A DNA stretch of 64,000 nt from assembly GCF_030265065.1 (NCBI RefSeq), contig NC_080413.1, forward strand, positions 1,493,001-1,557,000, written 5' to 3'. The notes under the pieces are model-generated. The model searched no databases. It had not been told where the DNA came from and saw only the letters and a list, made by a program, of their open reading frames with translations. This DNA comes from Corythoichthys intestinalis. Its lineage: Eukaryota > Chordata > Actinopteri > Syngnathiformes > Syngnathidae. Shown here piece by piece: positions 52,494-64,000 of this stretch. A program made the translations under genes and the position numbers. Within the stretch, counting starts at the first letter, position 1. Each line of letters starts with the position of its first letter.

Positions 52494-55400
52494 TCATTTG
52501 TTTGCGGTGACCACGAGGGCGACCACTCCCGAGTCTCGAGGGGCGGCGGAGGCGGGCCTTTTGGCGTGTCTGCGAGTGTGTTTGGTCAGGTGGTCGCTGC
52601 GCATGAAGCGTCGCGCGCACACGCCGCACGCAAACTTCTTCTCGCCCGTGTGCGTGCGACGGTGACGGGAAAGTTCGTCAGAGCGGGCGAATTTTTTCTC
52701 GCAGCCTTCCCAGCGACAGCCGAAGGGCTTCTCGCCTGCGGAATAAAAAACGTAGACTTTTAATCGACCGGGGTTTTTGTGACATACCGTATTGGCCCGA
52801 ATATAAGATGGTGTTTTTTGCATTGAAATAAGTCTGAAAAAGAGGGGGTCGTCTTATATTCGCGGTCTAGAAATCACACCTATTCAAAACGCTAGATGGC
52901 GCCAGATATCATTGAAGCGATGTTCTGTCATGACAGATCTTAGCTACTCTCAAGTTTAACCAGTTTGCAATATTTTCCTTATTCCGATTTGTTTCAAGAC
53001 TACAGTTACAGTTAGACTTCACTTTGATGGTTAATGCAGTTATTGCAATTTTGTTGTTTGGTTTATTTACATTTCAAAAACCAGAAGCCATTCATTTACG
53101 AATGTGATTGCACTTTAGTTTACATATTTAAATGCTCAGATATTAAGATTTGAAGGCAAAATAACATACTTTTTCTCTCAAATATATTGTTATAATCTTT
53201 TTCAGATGTACTGTAATTATTTTCTGTATAAAAATTAATTTGGTGTTCAAAAAGTCTTTTTTCAAACTTGAGTCTTGAAAAAGAGGGGGTCGTCTTATAA
53301 TCAGGGCCGTCTTATATTCGGGCTAAGACGGACGGTATTTATGTCACACTGCTGTTGCCATAGTTGTGCGCCCCATGTTGTTTTGGTATACGGTAAAAAG
53401 AAACCTAAGTGATGAGTCGTGTGCACATGTGATGAGAAGCACACTGAATAAAGAAGTGTTGTTCCACTCAAGTCTCGGCCTGAAAAGTACTGTATTGGCC
53501 CGTATATAAGACGGGCCTGATTATAAGACGACCCCCTCTTTTTCAAGACTCAATTTATATAACAAAAAAGAATTACAGTACATCCGAAACAAATGATTAT
53601 AACAATATACTTGAGAGAAAAAGCATGTTATTTTGCCTCATTCAAATCTTAATATCTGAACATTTAAATATGTAAACTAAAGTGCAATCACATTCGTAAA
53701 TGAATGGCTTCTGGTTTTTGAAATGTAAATAAACTAGGGCTGTCAAACGATTAAAATTTTTAATTATAATTTATAATTTAGTTAATTACAGCTTAAAAAT
53801 GAATTAATCGTAATTAATCGCAATTCAAACCATCTCTAAAATATGCCATATTTTTCTGTAAATTATTGTTGGAATGGAAAGATAAGACACAAGACGGATA
53901 TATACATACAACATACTGTACATAAGTGCTGTATTTGTTTATTATACATATATATATATATATATTATTATTATAATATATATTATATTGTACAATTTTC
54001 AATCAAAAGTAGAGTTAATATAATAATAAGAAGAATAAAAATAACAATAAGAAGAATTAAGTAAACAAACTCTGAGTAATGCCAGTTCACTTTGCATTGT
54101 TGTTTAGCTGTGTGAGAATAGGGCCTCATTACTACAGACTGAAGTGCTTTTCTTTTTGTGAACATTATTTTTTTTGAGAGATAGCAATATTATTTTTGTT
54201 GTGCTTTCACCAAATGATACTTCTGTTTGTTGAGAAGGAGTTGCAGAAGCTTATGTCAATAAATGGCGCAGCCCAAAGAACGCCTGTGTCCACTCGCCTT
54301 TATAACAGATATACTGTATCTCTGTGCATATCTTACCCAAAATACAACAACGAGACACATAATTGCCACTAAAAGAAAGCAAACTTACCGAAATATGTGT
54401 GGAGCACAAAGCAACAGCATAAACGTCTCACAACTAATATTTCTCCCACTATTAGAAGGAATAACATTAGTATGGAACGGTCCTGTGCTGCCCCCAAGCG
54501 CCCGGTGGCATTCTCTTCACTCTTAATGTCCATAAACGGCGTCATTGAAATCTGTTTGAGGCAATGCGACAGCTGCTCATTCAGTGCATGCGTTAATTGC
54601 GTCAAATATTTTAACGTAATTTAAAAAATTAATTAACACCCGTTAACGCAATATTTTTGACAGCCCATAATAAAACAAACAACTATATTGCAATAACTGC
54701 ATGAACCATCAAAGTGAAGTCTAACTGTAACTGTAGTCTTGAAACAAATCTGAATAAGGAAAAAAATTGCCATAAAATAATGCAAACTGGTTAATCTTGA
54801 GAGTAGCTGAGATCTGTCATGACGGAACATCGCTTCAATGATATCTGGCGCCATCAAGCGTCGTGAATGGGTCTAATGTCTAGACCGCGAATATAAGACG
54901 ACCCCCGGTTTTTCTATCTTATTTCAATGCAAAAAAACACTCTTACATTCGGGCCAATACGGTACTTAGATTGTTGAACAGTTTTCTGGCGCTGATATTT
55001 GTCAGGGTTAGCGCCGTCGATTCGCTAGTCCAACGCATGCGACGTGACCTACCCGTGTGTGTGCGCAGGTGCGCTTTCAGGTGAGAGCTCTTGAAGTAAG
55101 TTTTCTCGCAGCCGGCAAAGCGGCACACGTAGTTGCGTCGTCGCGACCGGTCCCGGCCGCCCGAAGCCAAGTAGAGGGGAGACGGCGCCAGTTGCACTAG
55201 CTTGGCGCCGCCCGCCGTCATCAGCGGAAGCACCAGCACCAGTGGCGGAAAACAGGGAGGGGGCGAGGAAGACGGGGCTTCGGGACTCTGAGGCGGAGTC
55301 ATGCACTGTCGGAGCAGAATTGCAATTCATTTTTAGCGATGTCGCGTCACTGTGGGGAAAAAAACAAACAAACAAACAAAAAAACAGTCAGGCGTTTACC

Positions 55401-57076
55401 AGTGTCGATGAAGCCGTCGTCTCATTGGTCGAAAAGGCGGCATCCGAGTGCGGGGCGGCAGAGTCGCAAGAGTCGGAGGAGGGCGTCGGCGAGCGGGGCG
55501 TTGGGGACCTTTGACCCCAGACGCTCATGCTAACCAGCGCCTCGGCCGCCTCCAAATCCACCTGCGGGTCGGAGGCCTGGTTAAAGGTTACATCCCGGGG
55601 AAATCGCTGACGCGCGAAGCGTTTGGTCATTCAATGTCGGACCTCCCTCCCACTACAAACGCATTGGACATCCATTGCTGTCGATGGCAGACGAGTTTCA
55701 AAAAGTCAAATTTGTTCTTCCTCTGGCCAAGATGCAATTCATCGCTAGTAGAGGTACATTTAAAGTGGGAGGCTAGCAGCGAGCAACATTAAATGCTATG
55801 ATCAGCAAATTTCTGGTCACAAACAAATGCTATGACTGAAGGATGGAAATATCATGTCTGGTGAACGAATATGACCTTTTAGCCAGGTTGCCGGAATCAC
55901 GCCAGCCAAACCGCCGGATCTATGCTGGCGCAGCTCCAACAACACCGGCGGGCAAAATTCCGACAACCCGGCCAAAAGACCAAACTCCGAGGGTTCACCT
56001 TAGTCTTAACCCCTTGTACCGACTCCATTTTGAAAGCTGGAAGAAGGCCTCGAAACGCAAGTTGACAATTTATTCAGCGATTAAACGGCAAGGCAAAACA
56101 GTGACAGACCCAGGCGAGGAGGAGACTCAGGGTCACCATATCACAAGTCAACAAAAGGTTCCCGAGAAAAATGACCGTGATTAGTTAAACACACAGTCTT
56201 TTTGAAGGCTCTCGCGGGGTGGGCCGTGGGCAGCAAGAAGGGTGTGTTTGGGTCTTCTTCTGTTGCAGATTTGGGTGGTAAGGCTATGTTGAAGTAATTA
56301 AAAATAGAAATGAATAAAAATGGAAATAAATGCTGAAATATATATTGGAATAAACAAATAAATGTTGAAATAGAAATGGAATGAAACTAATTAAACAAAA
56401 ATTGAAATATAATTCGAAATAAATAAAACCTGAATATTAAAATGAATAAATATTGAAATAGAAGCATTTCAATTACACATTTAATAGTTTTAATTTTTGC
56501 CTCGTGGCCCTCCTGAAGTATCATCATCATCATTAAAGAAAATGTCACAGATTGAGCATGATGACTAAAGAAATGCGCAGCAACAACAACACAAAAAAGG
56601 ACAAAAGATCTAGCCCATTTTCGTTCGTAAGAGGACTTCAGTTAGACTTTCTGAGAAGAATTGATTTGACTTGCGGCAGGGCAATTGACAGTCGATGTAT
56701 TTGAAACATCCGTTGAGTTTACGGACGTCTGGATAAACCGTGCTAAAGACAAAGGTAGTAACGCGCAAGTGGTCATGGGTCCCTGAGTGACATTCGAACT
56801 CAAAACCTCTCCATCCATCACGGGTAGAAAACACTTTTAAAATGACGTCAACGAATAGTGAGCGTCGTGCAAAAATGAAGCGTCGACTCGCTGCGGCTGA
56901 TGAGAAGGATGACGCCTTTGTGGAGGAGGATGCTCGCCGTATCCTCGGACGATCCGAGCGGGGTGACCCGAGTTGAACCCGCGTGCGCCCCGCCCCTCCT
57001 CACCTCGCCGAGAGCGAGATGGCAACAAAGCACGTTTCGGTCGCTCCGGTCCACTCACCTGGCGGGAAGGCAGCAT
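52494..57076 (-). CDS. klf11: KLF11-like (TIEG family) zinc-finger transcription factor, compact form
   Basis: Four coding exons on minus: 57076-57059, 55561-55400, 55305-55053 and 52735-52494, all GT-AG with matching phases, giving 224 residues. Exon 1 encodes only MLPSRQ. Exon 2 has [17 protein letters not shown], the Sin3-interacting repression helix of TIEG proteins, and the SP-rich step TPSSDSCDS. Exon 3 has [11 protein letters not shown], the [15 protein letters not shown] block and SRRRNYVC. Three C2H2 fingers follow: C121/C126/H139/H143, C151/C156/H169/H173 and C181/C184/H197/H201, with KLF linkers TGEKPF and TGEKKF. RRRNYVC favours KLF11 over KLF10. Human KLF11 is about 512 residues; the missing part is the N-terminal DICESIL region, most of the central domain and the conserved C-terminus. 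Nuclear repressor of GC-box promoters in the TGF-beta response. Alternative 5' exons not excluded. Confidence 0.85.
52785..53337 (+). mobile_element. MITE-like repeat, TACCGTATTGGCCCGAATAT ends, copy 1
   Basis: Left TACCGTATTGGCCCGAATAT, right ATATTCGGGCTAAGACGGAC then GGTA. In the last intron of klf11, opposite in orientation to the copy at 53488-54963. Confidence 0.75.
53488..54963 (-). mobile_element. MITE-like repeat, copy 2, with hAT MITE inside
   Basis: Left TACTGTATTGGCCCGTATAT, right ACATTCGGGCCAATACGGTA. Interior matches copy 1 on the other strand (ACCCCCTCTTTTTCAAGACT, GCGCCATCAAGCGT). Interrupted by the hAT MITE at 53735-54666. Confidence 0.75.
53735..54666 (+). mobile_element. 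hAT-type MITE, TAGGGCTGTCAAA family, nested
   Basis: Ends TAGGGCTGTCAAACGATT and TATTTTTGACAGCCC. Flanks AAATAAAC and AATAAAAC are an imperfect 8-base duplication. Includes an ATATAT stretch near 53945. Confidence 0.75.
55880..56240 (-). repeat. LTR-like fossil fragment between klf11 exons 1 and 2
   Basis: Matches 17281-17640 (GCTGGCGCAGCTCCAAC, TACCGACTCCATTTTGAAAG, GGTTCCCGAGAAAAATGACC). Old and broken. Confidence 0.45.
56280..56470. repeat. GAAATAAAT-type low-complexity repeat
   Basis: Irregular units around TGGAAATAAATGCTGAAATA and TTGAAATAGAAATGGAATGA in klf11 intron 1. Confidence 0.6.
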
Positions 57077-57340
57077 GACGGGCGGAGAGCGTCGCGGTGG
57101 TCCGGGAAAACAAAAGCTCGGGTTCGGCACTTCGGTTCGGGCCGGGGGACGGCGGGCAGGAAGACGACGGGGAGGAGAGAGTGGGTTCCGAGTGTCCAAT
57201 CGGCTGCAAAGGTGTAGCTGGCCTCGGCCAATCGGCGGCGGGGACGGGCGCGGTCACCGGCGGGCCGAGGCGCCATTGGCCGACCAGCGTCGGGGGACGT
57301 CGGGGGCGACGAGTCAGCCGTGTCACGGTGCACTCCGTGA
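56960..57340 (-). promoter_or_regulatory. CpG-rich klf11 promoter with three CCAAT boxes
   Basis: Strong rise in GC and CpG around klf11 exon 1. CCAAT boxes at 57196-57200, 57228-57232 and (inverted) 57275-57279 lie 120-200 bases upstream of the start codon. Several GGGACGGGCG-type GC boxes nearby. Confidence 0.6.
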
Positions 57341-57589
57341 ACTCAGTCAACCCGCACACGTGTGAGGACACCACACAAAGACGCACCTCCGTTACCTACA
57401 CAAAGACGCGTACAGTAAAATACCATTCACATGGATTGGACGTCTAGAAGTGATCAAGTCAGGGGTGAAAGTGGCTAGAATTTCTTGCTGGAACTCCCCG
57501 ACATGAAGGTCGCAACGGAACCAGAAATTTTATCTATTTATTTTTCATTCAAAATTGTATTTTTTTCAATGATTTGCAAAATAAAAGTT

Positions 57590-58318
57590 AAAAAAACAGT
57601 GTGGTGCAGAAACCCATAAAATCAGTCGCACCTAAGCGCCAGCAGAGGGCGAAAAAACACCAAAAAACACAAGTAACAACTGGACATTACACTGTGCTGT
57701 CATTTTAATCTGTTTGAGCGGGGCATGTGCGTTAAATGCGTCAAATATTTTAACGGGACGTATATATGTATATTAGGGCTGTCAAACGATGAAAATTTTT
57801 AATCGAGTTAATTGCAGCTTAAAAATTAATTGATTGTAATTAATCGCAATTCAAACCATCTATAAAATATGCTAGATAAGACACGACGGGTATGTAGATT
57901 CAACATACGGTACATAAGTACTGTATTTGTTTATTATAACAATAAATCAACAAGATGGCATTAACATTATTAACATTCTGTTTAAGTGATCCATGGATAG
58001 AAAGACTTGTCGTTCTTAAAAGATAAATCTTAGTGCAAGTTATTGAAATTTTATATTAAAACCCCTCCTAAAATTTTCGTTTTAATAAAATTTGTAAAAT
58101 TTTCAATCAAAAAATTAACCAGTAGCCCACCATTGTTGATGTCAATAATTACACAACGCTCGTGTGGTGCTGAAACCCATAAAATCAGTCACGCCCAAGC
58201 ACCAGGGCAAAAAAAAAAAAAAAAACACCAAAAAACCCAAGTAACAAGTGGACATTACACTGTGCTGTCATTTTAATCTGTTTGAGCATGGCATGTGCGT
58301 TAAATGCGTCAAATATTT

Positions 58319-58386
<68 letters not shown>

Positions 58387-59275
58387 GGCTGTCAAACGAT
58401 GAAAATTTTTAATCGAGTTAATTACAGCTTAAAAATTAATCGTAATTAATCGCAATTCAAACCATCTATAAAATATGCTAGATAAGACAAGACGGGTATA
58501 TAGATTCAACATACGGTACATAAGTACTGTATTTGTTTATTATAACAATAAATCAACAAGATGGCATTAACATTATTAACATTCTGTTTAAGTGATCCAT
58601 GGATAGAAAGACTTGTCGTTCTTAAAAGATAAATGTTAGTGCAAGTTATTGAAATTTTATATTAAAACCCCTCTTAAAATTTTCATTTTAATAAACTTTG
58701 TAAAATTTTCAATCAAAAATAGTTTCACCATTGTTGATGTCATAATTACACAACGCTCGTGTGGTGCTGAAACCCATAAAATCAGTCGCACCCAAGCACC
58801 AGTAGAGGGCAAAAAAACACCCAAAAACCCAAGTAACAAGTGGACATTACGCTGTGCTGTCATTTTAATCTGTTTGAGCGCGGCATGTGCGTTAAATACG
58901 TCAAATATTTTACCGGGATGTATATATGTATATTAGTGCTGTCAAACGATGAAAATTTTTAATCGCGTTAATTACAGCTTAAAAATTAATTGATTGTAAT
59001 TAATCGCAATTCAAACCATCTATAAAATATGCTAGATAAGACAAGACGGGTATATAGATTCAACATACGGTACATAAATACTGTATTTGTTTATTATAAC
59101 AAATCAACAAGATGGCATTAACATTATTAACATTCTGTTAAAGTGATCCATGGATAGAAAATTTTCGTTTTAAAAAAATTTGTAAAATTTTCAATAAAAA
59201 AATTAACTAGCAGCTCGCCATTGTTGAAGTCAATATTAATTACACAACGCTCGTGTGGTGCTGAAACAATTAAGC
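57590..59275. repeat. Tandemly arranged truncated hAT MITE units with a (TA)n run
   Basis: Units beginning TAGGGCTGTCAAACGATGAA start at 57774 and 58383, and a third (TAGTGCTGTCAAACGATG) near 58933. Each ends near GCGTCAAATATTTTA without its second terminus; a partial unit precedes them (57600-57770). Period 550-610 bases. A (TA)n run of about 60 bases is at 58322-58382. Confidence 0.75.
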
Positions 59276-59718
59276 GATAGTTATGGGGTGGATAACTGTG
59301 ACTTATTTACAGACACCATTTTTTTCATTGTGACATAATTTGTTTAAAAGGTTAAAATCTGCGAGTGAATAATTTTTTAAAGTCGTTTTTTTTTTTTTAA
59401 ATGAAATATTAGACATCAATTAATGATTCTAAGCTAAAATGACAGACATTTTGAATAATAAATATAATTAATTACCTTCGTTTTATGGCTGGGTTGAAAC
59501 AAAAGCGGTTGCACGACGTCTGTAAACGGGGGTTTTCCAGGGTAAAACTGACAAATTAAAAATTTGGGGGCTTCACGCGCCATGAATCTGCTATGGCAGC
59601 ATATAGACATATTGTTCTATCAAACACAACAGTTATTTTAGCTTAAAATACAGCTGTTTATTTTAAAGAGGGGTACAAGAGCAGAATCTACTTTTGTCTG
59701 TGTTTTCTGCCATATATA
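59276..59718. other. Intergenic DNA, nothing recognised
   Basis: AT-rich, no gene. Confidence 0.4.
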
Positions 59719-60360
59719 CAGTGTTGGGCACGTTACTTTAAAAAAGTAATTAGTTACTCACTACTTCTTCCAAAAAGTAACTGCGTTAGTAACTGAATTA
59801 CTCTATAGTAACTATTTCCGTTATTTTAAAAAGAAGTTGTTGTATGTCAAAGAATTTGAAATTTTCTGAGCAATATTCGAGTCAGTAGAATAGAGAAGAA
59901 CAGACCGGTAGTTGCAGTAGTATGCAGTGTTGGGAATAACGGCGTTATAAATAACGCCATTACATAACGTAACATAACAAACATAACTTGTTTATATGTG
60001 AATTGTCTCGCCCTATGTTTGCATATGTGTATTTGTGCTTAATAATTCTTTTTTTTTTTTTTTTTAAACTTCAGAGACGGTGTTTTCACACACAAACCGG
60101 AACAGCGTGTGTGGCAAACACGCAAAACAAATGCAGAGGGATATGATGGCAGAGCATTCAGACGAAAAAATGTCCTTTACGTGGTAGAGATATAGACACT
60201 ATTTCAAGTTGGTCGAAATGAAAGGAAAGAACATGCATGTAAAGTGTCATTTATGTCCCGGGGCAAAGCTTTTGTCGACATCTGTGGTAAGCAATTCAAA
60301 TCTGTTTATTTTTGTTGCACTTCAAGTGTAGGATAAATCTGTTGCTGGTGAGGTGCAATA
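59719..60360 (+). mobile_element. hAT element fragments with a BED-finger exon
   Basis: Two starts of the CAGTGTTGGG family (59719, 59925) follow each other, with AATAACGGCGTTATAAATAA. 60193-60287 reads YRHYFKLVEMKGKNMHVKCH then LCPGAKLLSTSV before a donor-like GTAAGC. The CxxC with flanking basic residues fits the start of a BED zinc finger of a hAT transposase. The rest is absent. Confidence 0.6.
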
Positions 60361-60377
60361 AATATTACAAGGTTCTA

Positions 60378-61055
<678 letters not shown>

Positions 61056-61161
61056 ATGGATATTATCCACTACCTGACAAGTCTAAAAGCAGCTCACCAG
61101 ATGGCAAAAACAGGTAGCGTGCTCGTGGCACTTGATGGTGCTCTGGGAGTCACACTCCAAA

Positions 61162-62847
61162 CTAAAGGCCTTCTTTGGACTTTTTCCTTTGACTTATAAC
61201 ATGACCCGCAAGGACGCGCTTCTCCATGCTCAGGACTTCCCGGTACAGCCGAGCGGGGCTTGCTCTCAACATGAAGGCGAAAAGGTCCACCACCCACACG
61301 AAGGAGCGCGGCAGTGTGGGCTCTGTCTCCGCGTAGTGACTGCTGCAAATCCTGGAAACGCTAAGAAAAAAAAAAAAAAAAGTTGGATTAGCTGAGCTCT
61401 TTGCACCATGAAAAAAAAAAAAGTTCACCATCTTCAATGTCCTTTTCACAAAAAAAAAAACAACAACATTCGACTCCAAAGTCTCAAAAATAAAAGGTTT
61501 TTAAATGTAATTCTTTAGATTTGTGATGCAGCGTGGAGGTCAGCGGGCTTACCGGGGGTTGCAAGATTTGAGGGGCGGATGCCAGTACGCGGCGTTGACA
61601 GGGGTCAGCATTTCCCCTTCGGACCGGACGGCGCCGGCCAATGTGGACCGGCGCAAGTTGGGCCCGTCGGCGCCTGGCTCTTCCCCCCAGAGGAATGTGA
61701 AGGTGGAAGGCGGCGCGGAGGGGCCGCGCGACGCGGGACGTGACCGCAATTGCTCAAAACACGACTTCAGATGCTCGGCGTTTCCTGGGAAAACGCGCGT
61801 ACGTGAGGTTACGAACGTCTTTGTTCACTTTGTCTTTGGCGCGTCGTCTTACTTTGCCTTTTGACGGCCTTGCTTTCCACCTTCTTGTTCGAGTAAAGGA
61901 GCGTGGACTTCCACCGCTTCCTGTCGGAGGCCGGCAAAATTTTTGCGGTTTTGAAACGGTGACGTTTTCATACCACAGTAAATTAGGGCTGCAGCTATCG
62001 ATTATTTCAGTAGTCGATTAATCAATGAAGCAGTTAGTTCAAATAATCGAGTAATCGGATACGGAACATGAACAATTTAAAATACCAAAATACCTGAGCT
62101 GAGCCTCAAACGGTATAAAAAAATTTAAAAAAAAGATCTATGTACAACAACAGAACAATTGGCTAACTTACATAGCAAAAGTCTGTTAGCTTCATTGCTA
62201 TAAAATGCTAACTTTTTTTTTTTTACAATGCTCTTAAATGGTTCAGACCCGTATTTCCACAAAAAAACGGCTAAATATGCCTATAAACTAAATTATGAAT
62301 GCATAAAAAACATTAGCTCAAACAACAACTTAGCTAACGTTGGTCTTAATGAGGCAGACCAGAGAGCAGTGCATCCACCCTAATCAATAAAACTAAATGT
62401 AAACACTTTCAAAATAAACCATTACAACGCTTCTTTAATCAAATGAATACTCGGAGCAATAACATTTTATTCTAATATTTTTTTCTTATCGAATACTCGA
62501 GTTAATTGATTAATCGTTGCAGCACTACAGTAAACCTTGTAACCGGCACATGCCTAGTGATGACGATTAAAAGAGCCATAATACGAGGTCCAAGTTAGTT
62601 TATGTCGAGATGACCCAAGTTTGCTGTCTGGTAAAAATAAAGTCAAATCAAACATCAAACTCTAACATTTCATTTTTTCTCTAAAAGTTACATTTACTTG
62701 AGTAATGACATCTCTCACCTGGCGATGCGGTCCTCTCGCATCAGCTCCGCTCGCAACTTGGCGGCGTGCAGCAGACGGTACCACCTCCTCAAGCTGAAGG
62801 CGCTCCCCGTCTGCGGCGGTGACGCAGTGGCGGCATTGGATAAGTCC
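61162..62847 (-). CDS. taf1b: TAF1B, Pol I initiation factor SL1 subunit, C-terminal exons only
   Basis: Four exons on minus, 62847-62719, 61920-61853, 61784-61553 and 61351-61162 (stop TAG), with consistent phases; the gene continues beyond the window. Matches to the human C-terminal region, in order: FSLRRWYRLLHAAKL (human FDFRKWYQIMKKAF), KRWKSTLLYSNKK (human LWKSEKPLYYS), HLKSCFEQLRS and STFTFLWGEE (human NLQKQFSTLV and SSFQFNWTEE), PVNAAYWHPP, and FVWVVDLFAFMLRASPARLY (human FILNLFSFLLRIKTSLL). TAF1B is a TFIIB-like component of the SL1 complex that recruits RNA polymerase I to rDNA in the nucleolus. TAF1B lies near KLF11 in human, which supports the call. Confidence 0.87.
61984..62527 (+). 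mobile_element. hAT-like MITE, TAGGGCTGCAGCTATCGATT family
   Basis: Ends TAGGGCTGCAGCTATCGATT and TTAATCGTTGCAGCACTA. 8-base duplication CAGTAAAT / CAGTAAAC (61976-61983, 62528-62535) with one mismatch. In a taf1b intron. Confidence 0.85.
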
Positions 62848-63033
62848 CTAAAGTTAAAAATAAAGTGGCAAGGGCAGCGGAAATAGCAGGTAATGTCAAA
62901 AACTAAACAGCTAATACAGTATATTCATAAAATGTCATTTTGTTTTATCCATTTTTTTTGGTATGGCTCCAAAAAGGAATTTGTTGACTACTAGTTTTGA
63001 AAGCATTATTTCTAGGTTAAGGGGCAGATCTAC

Positions 63034-63167
63034 AGTGGTATGAAAAAGTATCTGAACCTTTGAGAATTTCTCAGATATCTGGATAAAATCATCAAATGTG
63101 ATCTGATCTTTTTCAAAATCACACAGATATAAAACCAGCATCTGTTTAAATATGAAAATATATTTTT
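63034..63167 (+). mobile_element. 5' end fragment of a Tc1-like transposon
   Basis: CAGTGGTATGAAAAAGTATC, identical to the first 20 bases of the element at 14398, then TCAAATGTGATCTGATCTTT. Cut off by the MITE starting at 63168. Confidence 0.75.
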
Positions 63168-64000
63168 TAGGGCTGTCAAAATTATCACGTTAACGGGCGG
63201 TAATTAATTTTTTAAATTAATCACATTAAAATATTTGACGCAATTAACGCACATGCCCCGCTCAAACAGATTAAAATGACAGAACAGTGCAATTCCAACT
63301 TGTTACTTGTGTTTTTTGGAGTTTTGTCGCCCTCTGCTGGCGCTTGGGTGCGACTGATTTTATGGGCTTAAGCACCCATGAGCATTGTGTAATTATTGAC
63401 ATCAACAATGGCGGGCTACTATTTTATTTTTTGATTGAAAATTTTACAAATTTTATTAAAACAAAAACATTAAGAGGGGTTTCAATATAAAATTTCTATA
63501 ACTTGTACTAACATTGATCTTTTAAAAACTACAAGTCTTTCTATCCATGGATTGCTTTAAAATAATGTTAATAATGTTAATGCCATCTTGTTGATTTACT
63601 GTTATAATATAAATATAAAATTAATATAAAATTAATATATAAAATACAGTACTGTGCAAAAGTTTTAGGCAGGACAACTGCCTAAAACTTTTGCACAGTA
63701 CTGTATATTTTTATTATATTATGCATATACAGGATATACTGTATGTATATATTTTCCCCAAGTGGAAGCTTCCATGATCCTAATAAATGTAATAATTAAA
63801 AAAAATATATACAGTACTGTGCAAAAGTTTTAGGCAGGTGTCCTGCCTAAAACTTTTGCACAGTACTGTATATATATATAATATTAATAGAAAAAACAAA
63901 TACAGTACGTATGTACGTATGTTGAATGTATATATCCATCTTGTGTCTTATCTTTCCATTCCAACAATAAATTACGGAAAAATATGGCATATTTTATAGA
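63168..64000 (-). mobile_element. hAT-type MITE, TAGGGCTGTCAAA family, runs off the window
   Basis: Left end TAGGGCTGTCAAAATTATCA. Family core CGCCCTCTGCTGGCGCTTGG near 63328. The interior continues to 64000 (ATGGCATATTTTATAGA), interrupted by the palindrome pair at 63645-63870. Confidence 0.85.
63645..63870. mobile_element. Two perfect 61-bp palindromes bounding a 104-bp spacer (snapback element)
   Basis: 63645-63705 and 63810-63870 are each built from TACAGTACTGTGCAAAAGTT and its exact complement, with 28- and 29-base arms and loops of 5 and 3 bases (GACAA, TGT). The arm looks like a Tc1/mariner-type terminal repeat; TATA flanks would fit TA target sites. Inserted in the hAT MITE. Confidence 0.8.

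Noticed and set aside
55049-55375. Alternative frame in klf11 exon 3 ([17 protein letters not shown])
   Set aside because: The frame with [14 protein letters not shown] and the first zinc finger has proper splice sites on both sides; the other does not.

Overview
This is vertebrate nuclear DNA, almost certainly from a ray-finned (teleost, probably spiny-rayed) fish. Compact host genes with GT-AG introns sit in AT-rich DNA packed with Tc1/mariner and hAT transposons, MITE-like elements, tandem arrays and a few old LTR-like fossils. All gene calls come from reading exons, splice sites and protein motifs by eye; no database search was run. Layout: 1-1.7 kb is a degenerate AT-rich tandem repeat. 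ubr7 (minus, 10 exons, 1809-10272) is followed head-to-head by gon7 (plus, 2 exons, 12031-12730). A dead Tc1 element (14.4-16.0 kb) precedes a claudin gene closest to claudin-20 (18374-19057). A 4.9-kb hAT element (19.8-24.7 kb) contains another Tc1 copy. Next comes a complete rrm2 gene on plus (25617-27770), lgals8 on minus (27950-34706), and a second complete rrm2 on minus (36093-40168), so two intact ribonucleotide reductase small-subunit genes point toward each other around galectin-8. A USP-family fragment (about 42 kb) is cut by an almost intact Tc1 (42.3-43.9 kb). From 44 to 52 kb there are hAT MITEs, a large array of GCCATGTGG-type units and a deeply nested stack of elements. klf11-like (minus, 52494-57076) and the 3' exons of taf1b (minus, 61162-62847, continuing beyond the window) close the window. 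Gene context: taf1b, klf11 and rrm2 are neighbours in the human genome (2p25) and lie here in matching relative orientation, which marks the minus-strand rrm2 as the positional ortholog and the plus-strand copy as an inverted duplicate. ubr7 and gon7 are also head-to-head neighbours in human (14q32). Functions are mixed: ubiquitin/histone marking (ubr7), tRNA modification (gon7), tight junctions (claudin), dNTP supply (two rrm2), glycan binding (lgals8), transcriptional repression (klf11) and Pol I initiation (taf1b). The most unusual non-gene content is: (i) two copies of a P-element/THAP-like transposon with matching inverted ends and 7-bp target duplications, one inside an rrm2 intron; (ii) three arrays built from GCCATGTGGCAAAAT units, one with a 238-bp higher-order repeat; (iii) a pair of perfect 61-bp palindromes near the right end; and (iv) a hAT MITE family with exact 8-bp target duplications, including one copy inserted in another.
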